A stretch of DNA of 64,000 nt from contig NZ_BMXG01000012.1 in assembly GCF_014651635.1 (NCBI RefSeq), positions 1-64,000 on the forward strand, given 5' to 3'. This stretch comes from Cerasicoccus arenae. GTDB taxonomy: Bacteria > Verrucomicrobiota > Verrucomicrobiia > Opitutales > Cerasicoccaceae. Positions 35,827 to 46,695 of this stretch are shown in pieces. The notes below the pieces were generated by a model. That model had not been told where the DNA came from, did no database searches, and saw only the letters and a list, made by a program, of their open reading frames with translations. Numbering within the stretch: the stretch's first letter is position 1; each line of letters opens with the position of its first letter. The translations under genes and the position numbers were made by a program.

Positions 35827-36828
35827 ATGAAAATCCAAGCCTACGCCGCCGCCTCGCCTAAAGCCGCATTTGAACCCTTCGAGTATGAAGCGGGTGAGTT
35901 GCGAGCGGATGATGTCTTGGTCGAGGTGGAGCATTGCGGGCTTTGTCACAGCGATTTGTCGATGCTCAACAATGATTGGGGCCGCACAGCGTATCCTTTT
36001 GTTGGCGGGCATGAAGGCGTGGGCAAGATCGTTGCCATTGGTGATCATGTTACTCATCTTAAGGTTGACCAACACGTAGGTGTGGGCTGGTTCTCTGGTT
36101 CTTGTATGCATTGCCAAGAGTGCATGTCCGGCCACCACAATCGCTGTGGCACAGTGGAGGAAACCATTGTCAACCGCCACGGTGGATTTGCGAGCCATGT
36201 GCTTTGCAAGGCCGAGTGGGCGTTGCCAATTCCAGAAGCATTGGACGCCAGCAAGGTTGGTCCGCTATTCTGTGGCGGTTTGACGGTCTTTAACCCATTG
36301 GTTCAGAACAATATCCGCCCGACGCAACGCGTTGGCGTGATCGGGATTGGCGGGCTAGGGCACTTGGCGCTGCAATTCAGTAACAAATGGGGCTGCGAAG
36401 TAACCGCTTTTTCTACTAGTCCAGACAAGGAAGCTGAAGCCAGGAAATTGGGGGCGCACCATTTTGTTAATTCCAAGGACGAATCGGCTCTCAAGAAGAT
36501 TGCTGGTTCGCTGGACATGGTCCTCGTCGCAGTGAATGTCGGGCTGGACTGGAGCGCATATTTGAATATATTAAGACCAGGCGGTGTGTTGCACTTTGTG
36601 GGGGCGGCACCGACGAGCGAATTCATCCCATTTCAACTGATCGGCGGGCAAAAATCGATTTCCGGCTCCCCGTTGGGTAGCCCTGCTACTGCGGTGGATA
36701 TGCTGGAGTTCTGTGCCCGCCACGATTTAGCGCCCGTTACTGAGCATTTCCCACTGGCCCAAATCAACGAAGCGTTTGAACACCTCGAATCAGGTAAAGC
36801 CCGCTACCGCATCGTCCTCGACAACTAA
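35827..36828 (+). CDS. Zinc-dependent alcohol dehydrogenase, NAD(P)-dependent (YahK/CAD type)
   Basis: 333 residues from ATG 35827. The catalytic zinc ligands are in HCGLCHSDL (Cys) and GGHEGVGK (His-Glu). The structural zinc Cys set is SCMHCQECMSGHHNRCG. The cofactor-binding GIGGLGHLALQFSNKWG follows. Its position 19 bases after sufC and before a DJ-1-like gene suggests detoxification of aldehydes together with Fe-S repair, an inference from context only. Confidence 0.93.
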   Translation: MKIQAYAAASPKAAFEPFEYEAGELRADDVLVEVEHCGLCHSDLSMLNNDWGRTAYPFVGGHEGVGKIVAIGDHVTHLKVDQHVGVGWFSGSCMHCQECMSGHHNRCGTVEETIVNRHGGFASHVLCKAEWALPIPEALDASKVGPLFCGGLTVFNPLVQNNIRPTQRVGVIGIGGLGHLALQFSNKWGCEVTAFSTSPDKEAEARKLGAHHFVNSKDESALKKIAGSLDMVLVAVNVGLDWSAYLNILRPGGVLHFVGAAPTSEFIPFQLIGGQKSISGSPLGSPATAVDMLEFCARHDLAPVTEHFPLAQINEAFEHLESGKARYRIVLDN

Positions 36829-36852
36829 GTTTTTTGATTAAGAGCACTGACC

Positions 36853-37557
36853 ATGGAAATCGTTAACATCATTATCCTGTTCATCGTCACCAGCCAGGCC
36901 CAAATGGGCGAGGCTGGCAAGCCGACTGGTGTCTGGATGGAGGAAGTGACAACGCCTTACTACGCATTCGTTGACGCGGGTTACGACGTGGTGGTGGTTT
37001 CGCCCGAAGGCGGCCAAATGCCGGTCGATCCGCGGAGCCTCGAAGGTGGTGCGGTAACGCAATCCGTGAAGCGCTATCAGGCGGACGAAGCGGCGCAAAA
37101 GGTTTTTACGGACACCCACAAGCTTTCTGAGTGGAAAGAAGTCGTAAACGCCGTTTTCCTGCCTGGTGGTCATGGCCCAATGTTTGATTTGGCCAACAAC
37201 CAAGACGTTGCCATGGTCGTTGTTCAGCACTACGCGCTGGGCAAGCCAGTCGCTGCCGTCTGCCACGGGCCTGCTGGTCTGTTGACCGCCACGGATGACT
37301 ACGGCAACTGGATTTTCGCAGACAAGGAAGTCACCGGATTTTCCAATGCCGAGGAAGCCGCTGTGGGCCTGACAGACGAAATGCCCTTCCTGCTGGAAGA
37401 CAAGCTCGTCGAACTCGGTGGCAAATACGTCCGTGTAGAAAATTTTCAGCCGAATATCGTTGTCGACGGCAACTTGATTACCGGCCAAAACCCGGCTTCA
37501 GCCGAAGGGGCGGCACAGGCCGTCATTAAAAAACTTGAAGACCCGAATCAGGGTTAA
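36853..37557 (+). CDS. DJ-1/PfpI family protein (Hsp31/glyoxalase III-like)
   Basis: 234 residues. Class I glutamine amidotransferase-like fold, with the nucleophile in [10 protein letters not shown] (about 135-144) and a conserved Glu in [15 protein letters not shown]. Length and motif fit Hsp31/YhbO or glyoxalase III-like proteins that handle methylglyoxal. It lies 24 bases after the alcohol dehydrogenase and 22 bases before sufB; the two genes interrupt the suf operon. Confidence 0.9.
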   Translation: MEIVNIIILFIVTSQAQMGEAGKPTGVWMEEVTTPYYAFVDAGYDVVVVSPEGGQMPVDPRSLEGGAVTQSVKRYQADEAAQKVFTDTHKLSEWKEVVNAVFLPGGHGPMFDLANNQDVAMVVVQHYALGKPVAAVCHGPAGLLTATDDYGNWIFADKEVTGFSNAEEAAVGLTDEMPFLLEDKLVELGGKYVRVENFQPNIVVDGNLITGQNPASAEGAAQAVIKKLEDPNQG

Positions 37558-37579
37558 CGTATCAAAGAGGAGCACAACC

Positions 37580-38989
37580 ATGAGCACCGAAGCACCAGAA
37601 ATTAACATCGACCGCGACAAGGGAGATTTCTCCTATGCCGAAGACTACGCCTACGACGCTGGCATCGGTCTGAATCCTGGCACCATTGACTATATTTCCA
37701 AGGTCAAGGGCGAGGACGCGTGGGTGAATGAGTTCCGCCACAAGGCGTTGAAAATCTTTGAGGATAAGCCCATGCCGACGCATTGGGCCAGCGAAGATCT
37801 TAACTCGATTAAGTTCCAGGACGTGCGCTATTATTTGTCCAAGGGGCAGAAGCCAAGCCGCACGTGGGACGAGGTCCCGGACGACGTCAAGCAGACCTTC
37901 GAGCGTTTGGGCATCCCCGAGCAGGAGCGTGCATTCCTTGCTGGTGTGGAGGCGCAATTTGACTCCGAGGCTGCTTACTCCCGTATGAAGGAGGAGATGG
38001 AAAAGCTCGGCGTGATTTTCGTCGGCCCACACGAAGGACTCCACGAGCACCCGGAGATTTTCAAGCGCTTCTTCGGCAAGGTCATTCCGATTGGTGACAA
38101 CAAGTTCTCTGCGCTCAACAGCGCGTGTTTCTCCGGTGGCAGCTTCATCTATGTGCCTAAAGGAGTAAAGGTGGCCCAGCCGCTTCAGGCCTACTTCCGC
38201 ATCAACGCGGAAAACTTTGGGCAGTTTGAGCGCACACTGATCATTGCCGACGAAGGAGCCGAAATTACCTACATGGAAGGTTGCACGGCCCCCAAGTTTG
38301 ACACTGCCACTTTGCACTCCGCTGTTGTGGAACTCGTTGCACTCAAGGGTGCCAAGATCCAGTACATTACGGTGCAAAACTGGTCCAACAACGTCTTCAA
38401 TCTTGTCACCAAGCGTGGCATGGCCGAAGAAGACGCGGAAATTCGCTGGATCGACTGCAACATCGGTAGCCGCTTGACCATGAAATATCCGGGCGTCGTC
38501 CTCAAGGGCGAGCGCGCTCGCGGCGAAGTGCTCTCCATCGCTTTGGCGAACGACGGCCAGCACCAAGATACTGGTGCGAAGATGATCCACGCGGCGTCCA
38601 ACACGACCTCTAACGTCATTTCGAAGTCGATCTCTATTGGTCAGGGACGGAGCACCTATCGCGGACAGGTTCACATCCCGAAGCGGCTTTCGAACTGCAA
38701 GAACAACACCGAGTGTGATGCCTTGCTGATCAACGCCAATTCCCGCACCGACACCTATCCGGCCATCACGGTTCGCGGCGACCACAACTCCGTGCAGCAC
38801 GAGGCCAGCGTGTCGAAGGTTAGCGCCGAGCAAATCTTCTACATGCAACAGCGTGGCCTCAAGGAAGCCCAGGCAATGAGCCTCGCCGTCAATGGCTTCG
38901 TCAATGACCTCGTCCGCGAATTCCCCATGGAGTATTCGGTCGAGCTCAAGCGCCTAATCGATATGGAGATGGAAGGTTCCGTCGGTTAA
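37580..38989 (+). CDS. sufB: Fe-S cluster assembly scaffold SufB
   Basis: 469 residues from ATG 37580, with a strong ribosome binding site (AGAGGAG) 8 bases before. Characteristic SufB blocks: [16 protein letters not shown] (about 189-204), [12 protein letters not shown] (with the conserved Cys), [17 protein letters not shown], and [13 protein letters not shown] near the end. It forms the SufBCD complex that builds nascent Fe-S clusters. sufD follows 65 bases later. Confidence 0.97.
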   Translation: MSTEAPEINIDRDKGDFSYAEDYAYDAGIGLNPGTIDYISKVKGEDAWVNEFRHKALKIFEDKPMPTHWASEDLNSIKFQDVRYYLSKGQKPSRTWDEVPDDVKQTFERLGIPEQERAFLAGVEAQFDSEAAYSRMKEEMEKLGVIFVGPHEGLHEHPEIFKRFFGKVIPIGDNKFSALNSACFSGGSFIYVPKGVKVAQPLQAYFRINAENFGQFERTLIIADEGAEITYMEGCTAPKFDTATLHSAVVELVALKGAKIQYITVQNWSNNVFNLVTKRGMAEEDAEIRWIDCNIGSRLTMKYPGVVLKGERARGEVLSIALANDGQHQDTGAKMIHAASNTTSNVISKSISIGQGRSTYRGQVHIPKRLSNCKNNTECDALLINANSRTDTYPAITVRGDHNSVQHEASVSKVSAEQIFYMQQRGLKEAQAMSLAVNGFVNDLVREFPMEYSVELKRLIDMEMEGSVG

Positions 38990-39054
38990 TTGCCCGTGCC
39001 GGTTTCATTCAGCCGGTTTCAGCATTCAGAATTTATCATTTTGCATTTCTAATC

Positions 39055-40383
39055 ATGTCTCTTGTGACGACACCAGTTAACGAAAAATTTAGCGACGAGA
39101 ACTTCCGCCACCATCTGGATGCCTTCTGGCTCAATGTACCTTGGGTGCAAGAGCTCAAGGAAAACAGCTGGCGTGAATATCAGGAGCTGCGTCCACCCGT
39201 TCGTACCGACGAGCACTGGCGCTTCACTGACCTGCGTAAGCTCAAACTCGAAGGTTTTAGCCCCTCTCAGGAGCCTGAAGAAGCGCAGAAGGCCGCCGTG
39301 CTGGAGCAATCGAATGTCGTGGGCAGTCCTGCTGGGCGTCTCGTTTTCGGGGACAATTTCCTGATCGATTTCGATGGCGTCAGCGGCGAGCTTGCGGCCA
39401 AAGGCGTGATCTGGATGCCTTTGAGTCAGGCTGTGGTCGAGCATCCGGAGCTGGTTCAGAAATACTTCCTCAATGAAGAGAATCGCCTCGGCTCGGAAAA
39501 GCTTTTGGCGCTGCACAATGCATTTTTCCACGGCGGCAGCTTCCTTTATGTGCCCAAGGGTGTGGAAATTGAGCAGCCGCTCTGCGCTTATTATTGGTCG
39601 ATCGGCTGCAACGAAGCCATTTTCCCGCACACCCTGCTTGTCGTTGAGGACAATGCCAAGGTCGACTTTGTCGATTATTATGGCTCCTACGGCGATGATT
39701 GCTGCTCCACACTATCCTGCGGTGTTGGCACCATTTACGCCGGTCAGGGCGCGCAAGTCTTTCGCAAGATTGTGCAGAATTTCAACGAAGAAACACTGTC
39801 CTTCCAATTGGAGGCCAACATAGCCAGCCGCGACAGTTCGGTGAAGACGATCGCCGTCAACCTTGGTTCGGCCTACGCTCGTTTACAGAACCACACGCGT
39901 ATCGTTGGCCCCGGTGCCGACGTGAAAATGTACGGACTGACTATTGCCAAGGGTGAGCAGGAGTTTGATCAGCGGACTTTACAAATCCACGAAGCGCCTC
40001 ATGCCGTCAGCGATTTACTCTTTAAGAATGTGTTGCTCGATGATTCACGGACGATCTTCTCCGGCCTGATTAAAGTCGATAAGGACGCTCAGCAAACCGA
40101 CGCCTACCAGACCAATCGCAACTTACTGCTTTCCAAGTCCGCCGAGGCGAATAGCCTGCCAGGCTTGGAGATCGAGGCGAACGATGTGAAGTGCTCTCAC
40201 GGTGCGACCACGGGACAGGTCGACGAAAACGAACTGTTCTATCTGATGGCCCGCGGCATCCCTCGTGCTACTGCCTACGAGTTGCTTGTCTATGGATTCT
40301 TCGAGGAAATTGTTGAAAAAATCAGCAACGAAGACCTCCGCGAAAACGTTCGCCTGCTTGTGCGTAAGAAATTTGCTCAGTAA
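39055..40383 (+). CDS. sufD: Fe-S cluster assembly protein SufD
   Basis: 442 residues. It shares the beta-helix of SufB (HGGSFLYVPKGVEIEQPL, about 159-176; GLIKVDKDAQQTDAYQTNRN; CSHGATTGQVDENELFYLMARG), including the conserved His of the C-terminal block. The last 60 residues are the helical SufB/D end. No cysteine desulfurase (sufS) follows, so sulfur supply must be encoded elsewhere. Confidence 0.96.
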   Translation: MSLVTTPVNEKFSDENFRHHLDAFWLNVPWVQELKENSWREYQELRPPVRTDEHWRFTDLRKLKLEGFSPSQEPEEAQKAAVLEQSNVVGSPAGRLVFGDNFLIDFDGVSGELAAKGVIWMPLSQAVVEHPELVQKYFLNEENRLGSEKLLALHNAFFHGGSFLYVPKGVEIEQPLCAYYWSIGCNEAIFPHTLLVVEDNAKVDFVDYYGSYGDDCCSTLSCGVGTIYAGQGAQVFRKIVQNFNEETLSFQLEANIASRDSSVKTIAVNLGSAYARLQNHTRIVGPGADVKMYGLTIAKGEQEFDQRTLQIHEAPHAVSDLLFKNVLLDDSRTIFSGLIKVDKDAQQTDAYQTNRNLLLSKSAEANSLPGLEIEANDVKCSHGATTGQVDENELFYLMARGIPRATAYELLVYGFFEEIVEKISNEDLRENVRLLVRKKFAQ

Positions 40384-40499
40384 ATTACGTCACAATTTCA
40401 GTGATATATTTTTAATAGGCTGAAAAAGGCGGTCCATTGGTAAATAGGGCTGAATCGCATTGAATTGATAGCAATAGACCCTAACATTGGGCAGTAGTG

Positions 40500-42362
40500 A
40501 TGCGTCTTTTCATTCATTTGCCGATTTTTTGTCTGTTTCTTTGGGGGATCGCTATACCGGCTGTTGGTGATCCGCTGGAAGACTTCAATCCGGTTACTCC
40601 ACTGGAGGACCCTGGGGAAATTCTCAATCTTCTGGACGAACTGGAGAGTGAGAGCCCTGACAGCGACGATGTTGGCTACCTTTTGCATCCGGCAAATACG
40701 AGTAGCCCACGGGATACGACCGTCAGCTTCCTCAAACTGACACAGCGGTTTTACGATCTAATCTCCGATGAAAGCTATTCCAGCAAGGAACGTGTGGAGG
40801 TTTTTCATCTATTTGGTCAGATGCAGGAATTCTTCGATCTGCGTGGGGTCGCGCCGTCTCTCCAGAAAGATTATGCCTCCGCTAGCGCGATTTATCTACG
40901 CGAAATCATTGACCGGGTTGGGTTGCCTCTACTGGAGGATATTCCGGACGAAAGAATGATGAGCAAGGCGATCAAGGATGGATTCCCTGCGCGGTGGCAA
41001 CTGCCCGGTATGCCGTTTGAGATCATCCGGATTGATAGCGGCGAAGATGAAGGCCACTATGTTTTTAGCTCGGAAACGTTGATGGAGGTGAAGCCACTTT
41101 TCTCCGAAATACGTCATTTGCCTTACCGCACCGATAAAGCGAAGGATTTCTATTATTATTTCTTTCTCACACCCAATCCGGTTATCCCGAGTGCGTTGAT
41201 CGATAATCTGCCATCTTGGGCGTTGGCGGATTTTTATGAGCAGACCGTTTGGCAGTGGCTCTCCATGCTGATCGTGTTGTTGGCTGCGGTACTTAGCGTT
41301 CTGCTACTACGGATGCTCATTAAGCGTATTGCCAATGGTAAGGCTGACTTGGTCCGGCATAGCTTGTTTTTGATTCCTCCGGGATACACGATAGTCGTTT
41401 GCTACATCAGTCACGACTTGATCGACGACAAAATTTTCATCACCGGTGATGTCTTTCAGGTAGTGGTCTATGTCATCTATGCAATCATTCTGATGTGCGC
41501 GATTATCCTCATCTTTATGCTGGGGACCATTGTTGCAGACATCGTCACTGGTTCCAAGCGTCTGCACCAAAGTTTTGACTCTCAGTTAACGCGTATTGGT
41601 ATTCGCATCCTCAGTATTGTTGTTTGTTTGGCGATTCTGATCCAGGGCTTGCACCATATAGGTTTTTCGCTGGCAACCGTTATTGCTGGTGCCGGGGTGA
41701 CAGGCCTCGCGGTGGCGTTGGCCGCGCAAAGCACGTTACGTAATGTCTTTGGCAGCCTGATGATCCTGCTCGATAAGCCTTTTCGGGTGGGGCAGCGTAT
41801 TAAGGTCGGTGCAACGGATGGGGTGGTCGAGGAGATTGGCCTACGCTCCACTAAAATCCGCCTACTCACTGGCCACGTAACCAGTATCCCGAATGAACGC
41901 ATGGCGGACGCCGAAATCGAAAACATCGGACAGCGCCCCTACATCCGTCGATTGACGAACATCACCATCACCTATGGCACACCTATACCGAAAGTCCGGC
42001 GAGCCGTGGAAATCATTCGTGAGATACTTTCTGTGCCGGAGGACTTTATCGCCGAAGTGGGCAACCAGCATCCGAATGCCTGCATCAATCACCCCGACTT
42101 CAGACCCCGCGTCGCGTTCAATGAGTTCAACCCAGATTCGCTAAACATCTTAATGATCTACTGGCACTTTCCGCCAGACTACTGGGAATCCATGGCCTTC
42201 ACCCAGCGAATCAACGAAACGATCATGAAGCGATTCGAAGAAGAGGGTATCGAGTTTGCATTTCCGACTCAAACGATTCATCTTGCGGGAGAAAAGGTAA
42301 CGCCGTTTCCTAACATTGAAGCGGAATCCAACGGACCTGCCAACGAAACCACGTCATCATGA
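40500..42362 (+). CDS. Mechanosensitive ion channel, MscS family, with large periplasmic N-domain
   Basis: 620 residues from ATG 40500. A signal peptide ([20 protein letters not shown]) leads to a periplasmic region of about 220 residues, then four membrane segments, the last being the pore helix [22 protein letters not shown] (about 400-420, AxxG-rich like TM3 of MscS). The beta domain ([20 protein letters not shown]) and C-terminal alpha/beta domain follow. Its stop overlaps the sufT start as ATGA. The reason for its place in the suf cluster is unknown. Confidence 0.92.
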   Translation: MRLFIHLPIFCLFLWGIAIPAVGDPLEDFNPVTPLEDPGEILNLLDELESESPDSDDVGYLLHPANTSSPRDTTVSFLKLTQRFYDLISDESYSSKERVEVFHLFGQMQEFFDLRGVAPSLQKDYASASAIYLREIIDRVGLPLLEDIPDERMMSKAIKDGFPARWQLPGMPFEIIRIDSGEDEGHYVFSSETLMEVKPLFSEIRHLPYRTDKAKDFYYYFFLTPNPVIPSALIDNLPSWALADFYEQTVWQWLSMLIVLLAAVLSVLLLRMLIKRIANGKADLVRHSLFLIPPGYTIVVCYISHDLIDDKIFITGDVFQVVVYVIYAIILMCAIILIFMLGTIVADIVTGSKRLHQSFDSQLTRIGIRILSIVVCLAILIQGLHHIGFSLATVIAGAGVTGLAVALAAQSTLRNVFGSLMILLDKPFRVGQRIKVGATDGVVEEIGLRSTKIRLLTGHVTSIPNERMADAEIENIGQRPYIRRLTNITITYGTPIPKVRRAVEIIREILSVPEDFIAEVGNQHPNACINHPDFRPRVAFNEFNPDSLNILMIYWHFPPDYWESMAFTQRINETIMKRFEEEGIEFAFPTQTIHLAGEKVTPFPNIEAESNGPANETTSS

Positions 42363-42916
42363 GCGCTAATAACCAACGCACGCTAACCCGCGATGTCGAA
42401 GCCACGGTCATCCCGGCCGGGGATAAAATCAACCTGCCCATTGGGACCAAGGTCGACATCACCCACCGCCTCGGCGGCAACTTTACAGTGGTCTGCGACT
42501 ACGGCATGTTCCGTATTCTCGGGACCGACGCCGATGCACTCGGTGAGGAAAAGCCCGAGGCGGTTGCAAAAGGAGACTCGGCGAATGGTGAGACCCATGA
42601 GGGGCCTCCTGGCGAAGATGCTATTTGGGATGCCCTTAAATCTGTTTACGACCCGGAAATTCCGGTTAATATTGTCGATCTGGGCCTCGTTTACTCGATG
42701 GACATCATGTCTGAGGAAAATGAGCACCATGTGGCCGTGCAAATGACGTTGACCGCGCCTGGTTGCGGGATGGGCCCAGCTATCGCAGAGGATGCCAAAG
42801 GCCGCGTTGAGTCCGTGCCAGGCGTCAAATCTGCCCAAGTGGACATCGTTTGGGATCCGCCTTGGACTCAAGACATGATTTCTGAAGAAGGTAAAATGGA
42901 ATTAGGCCTTATCTAG
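42359..42916 (+). CDS. sufT: Fe-S cluster assembly protein SufT (MIP18/DUF59 domain)
   Basis: 185 residues. The C-terminal half has the DUF59 pattern [16 protein letters not shown] (about 97-112) and [11 protein letters not shown] with the conserved Cys. The N-terminal half (residues 1-80) carries the extra SufT-specific domain. SufT proteins assist Fe-S maturation of target proteins. Translationally coupled to the MscS gene. Confidence 0.93.
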   Translation: MSANNQRTLTRDVEATVIPAGDKINLPIGTKVDITHRLGGNFTVVCDYGMFRILGTDADALGEEKPEAVAKGDSANGETHEGPPGEDAIWDALKSVYDPEIPVNIVDLGLVYSMDIMSEENEHHVAVQMTLTAPGCGMGPAIAEDAKGRVESVPGVKSAQVDIVWDPPWTQDMISEEGKMELGLI

Positions 42917-42958
42917 TTGCCAACGCAGAAGTGATAATTAGCTTCCGGAAAAGTTATT

Positions 42959-43573
42959 ATGGAATCAATTTACAAAAATCCCGTTTTCGAGTGCGACGAA
43001 GAAAAAGCGAAGGATGCTGGCAAGGGCGGCATCCAGATGATCATGGAAAAGAAGTTCCTTGAGGAACGGAAGATTTTCCTGTGGGGCGAAGTCAATGACG
43101 AGTCGATGAAAACCGTCATGGAAAAGATGCTCTATCTGGAGGCCGAAAAGCCCGGCGAAGAAATTAAGTTCTACCTTAACACGCCAGGTGGTTCGATCAC
43201 TGCTGGTATGGCTCTCTTCGACACCATGAAGATGCTCTCTTCGCCGATTACGTGCATCGTCATTGGGATGGCGGCTTCGATGGGCAGCATCCTGCTTTCA
43301 GCTGGCAAGAAGGGTAAGCGCTTTGTCTTCCCACACGCCCGCGTGCTGATTCACCAGCCACTGATTATGGGCCGCATTGTCGCTCCAGCGGTTGACATCA
43401 ACATCCAGGCCGAGGAAATGGAAAAGCTCCGTGAAGAGCTCAACAACATCCTTGCTAGCGCCTCTGGCCAGCCCATAGAGAAAATCCGTAAGGATACCGA
43501 TCGCGACTTCTATCTGAATGCACAAGAGGCGATCGACTACGGTTTGGCCGACGCCATTATCGACAAGCTCTAA
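42959..43573 (+). CDS. clpP: ATP-dependent Clp protease proteolytic subunit
   Basis: 204 residues with catalytic triad Ser107 (GMAASMGSILLSAG), His132 (ARVLIHQP) and Asp181 (KDTDRDFYLNAQEA), at the spacing of E. coli ClpP. The N-terminus (MESIYKNPVF) is longer than that of other ClpP, about 25 extra residues before the first strand. No clpX or clpA follows; the next gene is convergent. A run of eight C (43583-43590) lies just after the stop. Confidence 0.95.
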   Translation: MESIYKNPVFECDEEKAKDAGKGGIQMIMEKKFLEERKIFLWGEVNDESMKTVMEKMLYLEAEKPGEEIKFYLNTPGGSITAGMALFDTMKMLSSPITCIVIGMAASMGSILLSAGKKGKRFVFPHARVLIHQPLIMGRIVAPAVDINIQAEEMEKLREELNNILASASGQPIEKIRKDTDRDFYLNAQEAIDYGLADAIIDKL

Positions 43574-43626
43574 GCTGGTTGGCCCCCCCCTAGCCAAATG
43601 CGTGGGGCAAATAAACGAGATTCGGG

Positions 43627-45285
43627 TTATTTCTTCTTAGCAGCTTCGCGGGCAGCCTTACGGCGCTCGGCTAGTTCTGCGCGCTTACGCTTAATGGCGG
43701 CAATTTCGGTCTCCCATTTTACGGCATATTCGCGCTCACGAAATTGGTTAGCCAATGGAATGCCAGACTGCATGAAAGTCATCTTGGCTTCGTCACTCCG
43801 GGCTTCATTGGCTAACGTGCGGATGATCTGGTAACCGGTTTCACGCTCATTCATGCCAATGAGCATCTCTGCGATCTGATAGGCCAGGCCGAAGTCTTCG
43901 GGAGTGAAGGTTCCCATCTGCGCAACAAACTCAAGTTGCTTTACTGCCTTGGTGCGCTCATTACGCTCTTCCCAGCCTTGAGCGATGGCATAGGCCAGCG
44001 CCAGCCCAGGGGCTCGGTTGAAACCGCGGCGCTGATATTCAAATGCAGCGTCCTTGCCGGACTCTTTACCAATTCGTTCCGCTTCGCGAAGGATTACGTA
44101 TTGATCGAGTGAGTTGTCTGCTTTCACGTTGGTCAATTGCTCATCGAGCGAAACCTTGAATGGCTGATAGAGCGGATCGCCGAGGAAGATCGTCATCCAG
44201 CTTAGGCCTTGTAGTGAATAATAGGCGGCCTCGCCAGTTGACATGCCGTCAACCAGTGCCTCAAGGAACAGGTGAGGCTGGTGGGTCAGCTGAAGGTAGG
44301 GCTCGTAGACGTTTCCTACTGTGGCTGCGACCCCACGCTCGACGAATCCGCCGCTCCAGCGCATGCTCGGTTGGCGCAATGCGTCGCCGGAAAAACTACT
44401 GATATGAATGGCAACAGAACCTGACGGCAAACGGAAAAGAGGGTCGTCAAATGGGCCATTTGGGACGTGGGTCCACCAGCCAAAATAGAGTGCTGGGGCA
44501 TCCATACGATCTTTCCAGGAAAATTGCGGCTTTTCTGTGTCAATGCTTAGAGGGTAATTCAGTTGTTCGATCAATTTACCACATTGATCGAGCCACTCTT
44601 CACCCTGTTTATGTGGCCCTCCTTTGTCAAGGTAGGCACGTCCTTTCAGTCCTTGAGCTTCGCCCGCCAAGGCGCTGTCGATTAGGCGTTTAACGGCGGC
44701 CACGCTAGGTCCGTCTAAACGTGCGATACGCACGATACTGTTGAGCGCCATATAGCTCGGTTTTTTCTGTTGGAAAAGCGGATTGTTGACGGGTCCGGCC
44801 AATGGTGTGTCAATAAGCGGAAGCAGTGATAGCTCGCTGTCGACCGATGACTGGCTGTTGGCCATGGCTCCGGTCAGGTTATTGGGAAACGCCTCGAGAG
44901 CCTCCGTGGAGTGACCTTTGATCTGATAAGGCAGCCGACACAGCACGAGGTATCCGATTTTATGCCCCATGGAAACAACCTTTCGTCTGCCCGCCCCGTC
45001 GTTGTCCCGCGCCAAGACACCATTGATCCATTCGCGCTCGATCAGTTCTACCCGGAGTGGGTTGAAAATCTCAGCGAAGAACTGCTCGCCTGAAATTGCC
45101 TCGGCTTTGGTTGTGGAGAGCTTAATCAGGTTTTTGGGGGGAATGTCCCGTTTCGCCATGTAATACTCGGCAATGGCTAGCGAGTCTGGGTCATTTTCAT
45201 TGGCAACGACGACAACATCTTCCGGCCCAATCGCGTAGATTCGCGCGGAGATTGCGAGCCAGGTTATCAGGGTGAAAAGGCGCAT
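43627..45285 (-). CDS. TIGR03790 family protein (secreted)
   Basis: 552 residues from ATG 45285 (a TTG at 45294 is less likely), with a signal peptide (MRLFTLITWLAISARIYA). The opening GPEDVVVVANENDPDSLAIA and YYMAKRDIPPKNLI with the later LGDPLYQPFK block are the hallmarks of TIGR03790 proteins, which are frequent in Verrucomicrobia and Planctomycetes and of unknown function. The last 140 residues are helical and charged, like TPR-type repeats. It is the last gene of the infC operon, 10 bases after crcB. Confidence 0.88.
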   Translation of the reverse strand: MRLFTLITWLAISARIYAIGPEDVVVVANENDPDSLAIAEYYMAKRDIPPKNLIKLSTTKAEAISGEQFFAEIFNPLRVELIEREWINGVLARDNDGAGRRKVVSMGHKIGYLVLCRLPYQIKGHSTEALEAFPNNLTGAMANSQSSVDSELSLLPLIDTPLAGPVNNPLFQQKKPSYMALNSIVRIARLDGPSVAAVKRLIDSALAGEAQGLKGRAYLDKGGPHKQGEEWLDQCGKLIEQLNYPLSIDTEKPQFSWKDRMDAPALYFGWWTHVPNGPFDDPLFRLPSGSVAIHISSFSGDALRQPSMRWSGGFVERGVAATVGNVYEPYLQLTHQPHLFLEALVDGMSTGEAAYYSLQGLSWMTIFLGDPLYQPFKVSLDEQLTNVKADNSLDQYVILREAERIGKESGKDAAFEYQRRGFNRAPGLALAYAIAQGWEERNERTKAVKQLEFVAQMGTFTPEDFGLAYQIAEMLIGMNERETGYQIIRTLANEARSDEAKMTFMQSGIPLANQFREREYAVKWETEIAAIKRKRAELAERRKAAREAAKKK

Positions 45286-45295
45286 GTCGGCCAAG

Positions 45296-45673
45296 CTAAG
45301 TGGTGGCTATGGCGATGGCCAGCCTGATTCCGACCCAAGTCGCCGCTAGGCAGAGCATCACATTGAGAGCGATGTTTCCTAGCCCAGCTGCCCAGCGCTG
45401 TTGGTCCAGCATTGCCAGTGTTTCATAGCTGAAAGTGGAGAATGTGGTAAAGGCACCGCAGAAGCCAGTGGCGAAGAGGAAACGCAATGCATGTGGTGCA
45501 TTTGTCTTGGCCCCCATCCAGCCCAGTACGATGCCAATGATCAGCGAGCCTAGCACGTTTACGGTGAAAGTTCCCCAAGGAAATCCGCCTCGCATCCAGT
45601 GGCTAATCAAAGCGCGAGATACCGCGCCCAACGCGCCTCCGATGGCCACGTAGAGCAATTGGACGGCGCTCAT
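45296..45673 (-). CDS. crcB: Fluoride efflux channel CrcB/FluC
   Basis: 125 residues with four membrane segments. GGALGAVSRALISHW, NVLGSLIIGIVLG and GFCGAFTTFSTFSYE are the CrcB/Fluc signatures; the last block holds the conserved Phe and Thr/Ser residues of the fluoride pore. It works as a dual-topology dimer to export fluoride. Start and amidase stop overlap as ATGA. No fluoride riboswitch can be recognised, and there is no room for one. Confidence 0.96.
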   Translation of the reverse strand: MSAVQLLYVAIGGALGAVSRALISHWMRGGFPWGTFTVNVLGSLIIGIVLGWMGAKTNAPHALRFLFATGFCGAFTTFSTFSYETLAMLDQQRWAAGLGNIALNVMLCLAATWVGIRLAIAIATT

Positions 45674-46695
45674 GAATCGAAACCACGTGCTCGGTTCAGG
45701 GCTTTCTGGTAATTCAGGATTCCGGTGACTATACCGTCTGCCAGTTTTTCTCGGTAAGCTGCGCTGCCGATGTTTCGGCCTTCGGTTGGGTGACTAACAA
45801 AGCCGCCCTCAACAAGGACGCCTGGGCATTGTAAATCTTTGAGCACTGCAAATCGCGCGTGTTTAAGGCCTCGGTCGTCTGCGCCGGATTTCTCAATCAA
45901 CGAGGATTGGATATGGTAACCCGCCAAGGCGCTCCAGGCTTCAGCGCGATTACCCGCATAAGACCGCTTATCGGCGGTGCTGGCGTTGGTCGACGCGTGT
46001 CCGGCAGGCGTCATCACAAAGGTTTCTATGCCATCGACCTTGGAGGAGTCTACTGCATTGAAATGCAGACTAACAAAGAGATCTGCGTGAGCTTTGTTAG
46101 CGATTGCGGAGCGATCATTAAGGGAGATGAACCGGTCGCCTGAGCGGGTGAGCGTTACCTTATAGCCAAGCTTTTCGAGGCGACTTTTGACACGGAGGGT
46201 GAGGTCCATTACCAGGTTTTTCTCCTGCAACTTCAGTGATTTATTCTGTGCACCGCTGTCCTTGCCGCCGTGACCGGGGTCTAGCACGATATGGTAGAGC
46301 TTAGGCTTGGGGTCGAATTGGTGGGGGAATAGCAGTGGTTTGAGCAAGCTATTATAGTCGATCTCTGAAATGTGCAGTACTCGCTGGTGCATCGCGACAG
46401 GTGCGCCCAAATATACTCTCTGCCCATTATAAGTGAAATCACGCTGGTGCAGTGTGAAGTGCAAATCTGACCAGCGACTCGTGATCGATGCTTGCTGCTG
46501 GGCCACACGCCACTGATGTTCCATGCCAAAGCGCTTGGCAACATCGGGCAGGGAGACGTAATCTTGCCCGTTAATTGTGACTGCGCCGAGTGTGCCCATC
46601 CCCAAAACTACGCAGAGAATGGGCAGATAGGCAATTAGGCAGCGATGAGAGATCGCGCGAGCGGCGCAGATAATCTGTGCCACAGGAAGGCTCAT
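45670..46695 (-). CDS. N-acetylmuramoyl-L-alanine amidase (Amidase_3)
   Basis: 341 residues, with an N-terminal membrane segment (about 19-40) acting as signal or anchor. Residues about 41-125 resemble a copper-amine-oxidase-like N-domain/AMIN region. The amidase domain has the zinc ligands His142 (LDPGHGGKDSG), Glu158 (LQEKNLVMDL) and the His of LFVSLHFNA, plus the late catalytic Glu in VEGGFVSHP. It cleaves the amide between muramic acid and the stem peptide. Overlaps infC stop and crcB start by four bases each. Confidence 0.93.
   Translation of the reverse strand: MSLPVAQIICAARAISHRCLIAYLPILCVVLGMGTLGAVTINGQDYVSLPDVAKRFGMEHQWRVAQQQASITSRWSDLHFTLHQRDFTYNGQRVYLGAPVAMHQRVLHISEIDYNSLLKPLLFPHQFDPKPKLYHIVLDPGHGGKDSGAQNKSLKLQEKNLVMDLTLRVKSRLEKLGYKVTLTRSGDRFISLNDRSAIANKAHADLFVSLHFNAVDSSKVDGIETFVMTPAGHASTNASTADKRSYAGNRAEAWSALAGYHIQSSLIEKSGADDRGLKHARFAVLKDLQCPGVLVEGGFVSHPTEGRNIGSAAYREKLADGIVTGILNYQKALNRARGFDS

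Noticed and set aside
45296-45673. Possible fluoride riboswitch for crcB
   Set aside because: crcB overlaps the amidase gene by four bases, leaving no leader in which a riboswitch could lie.
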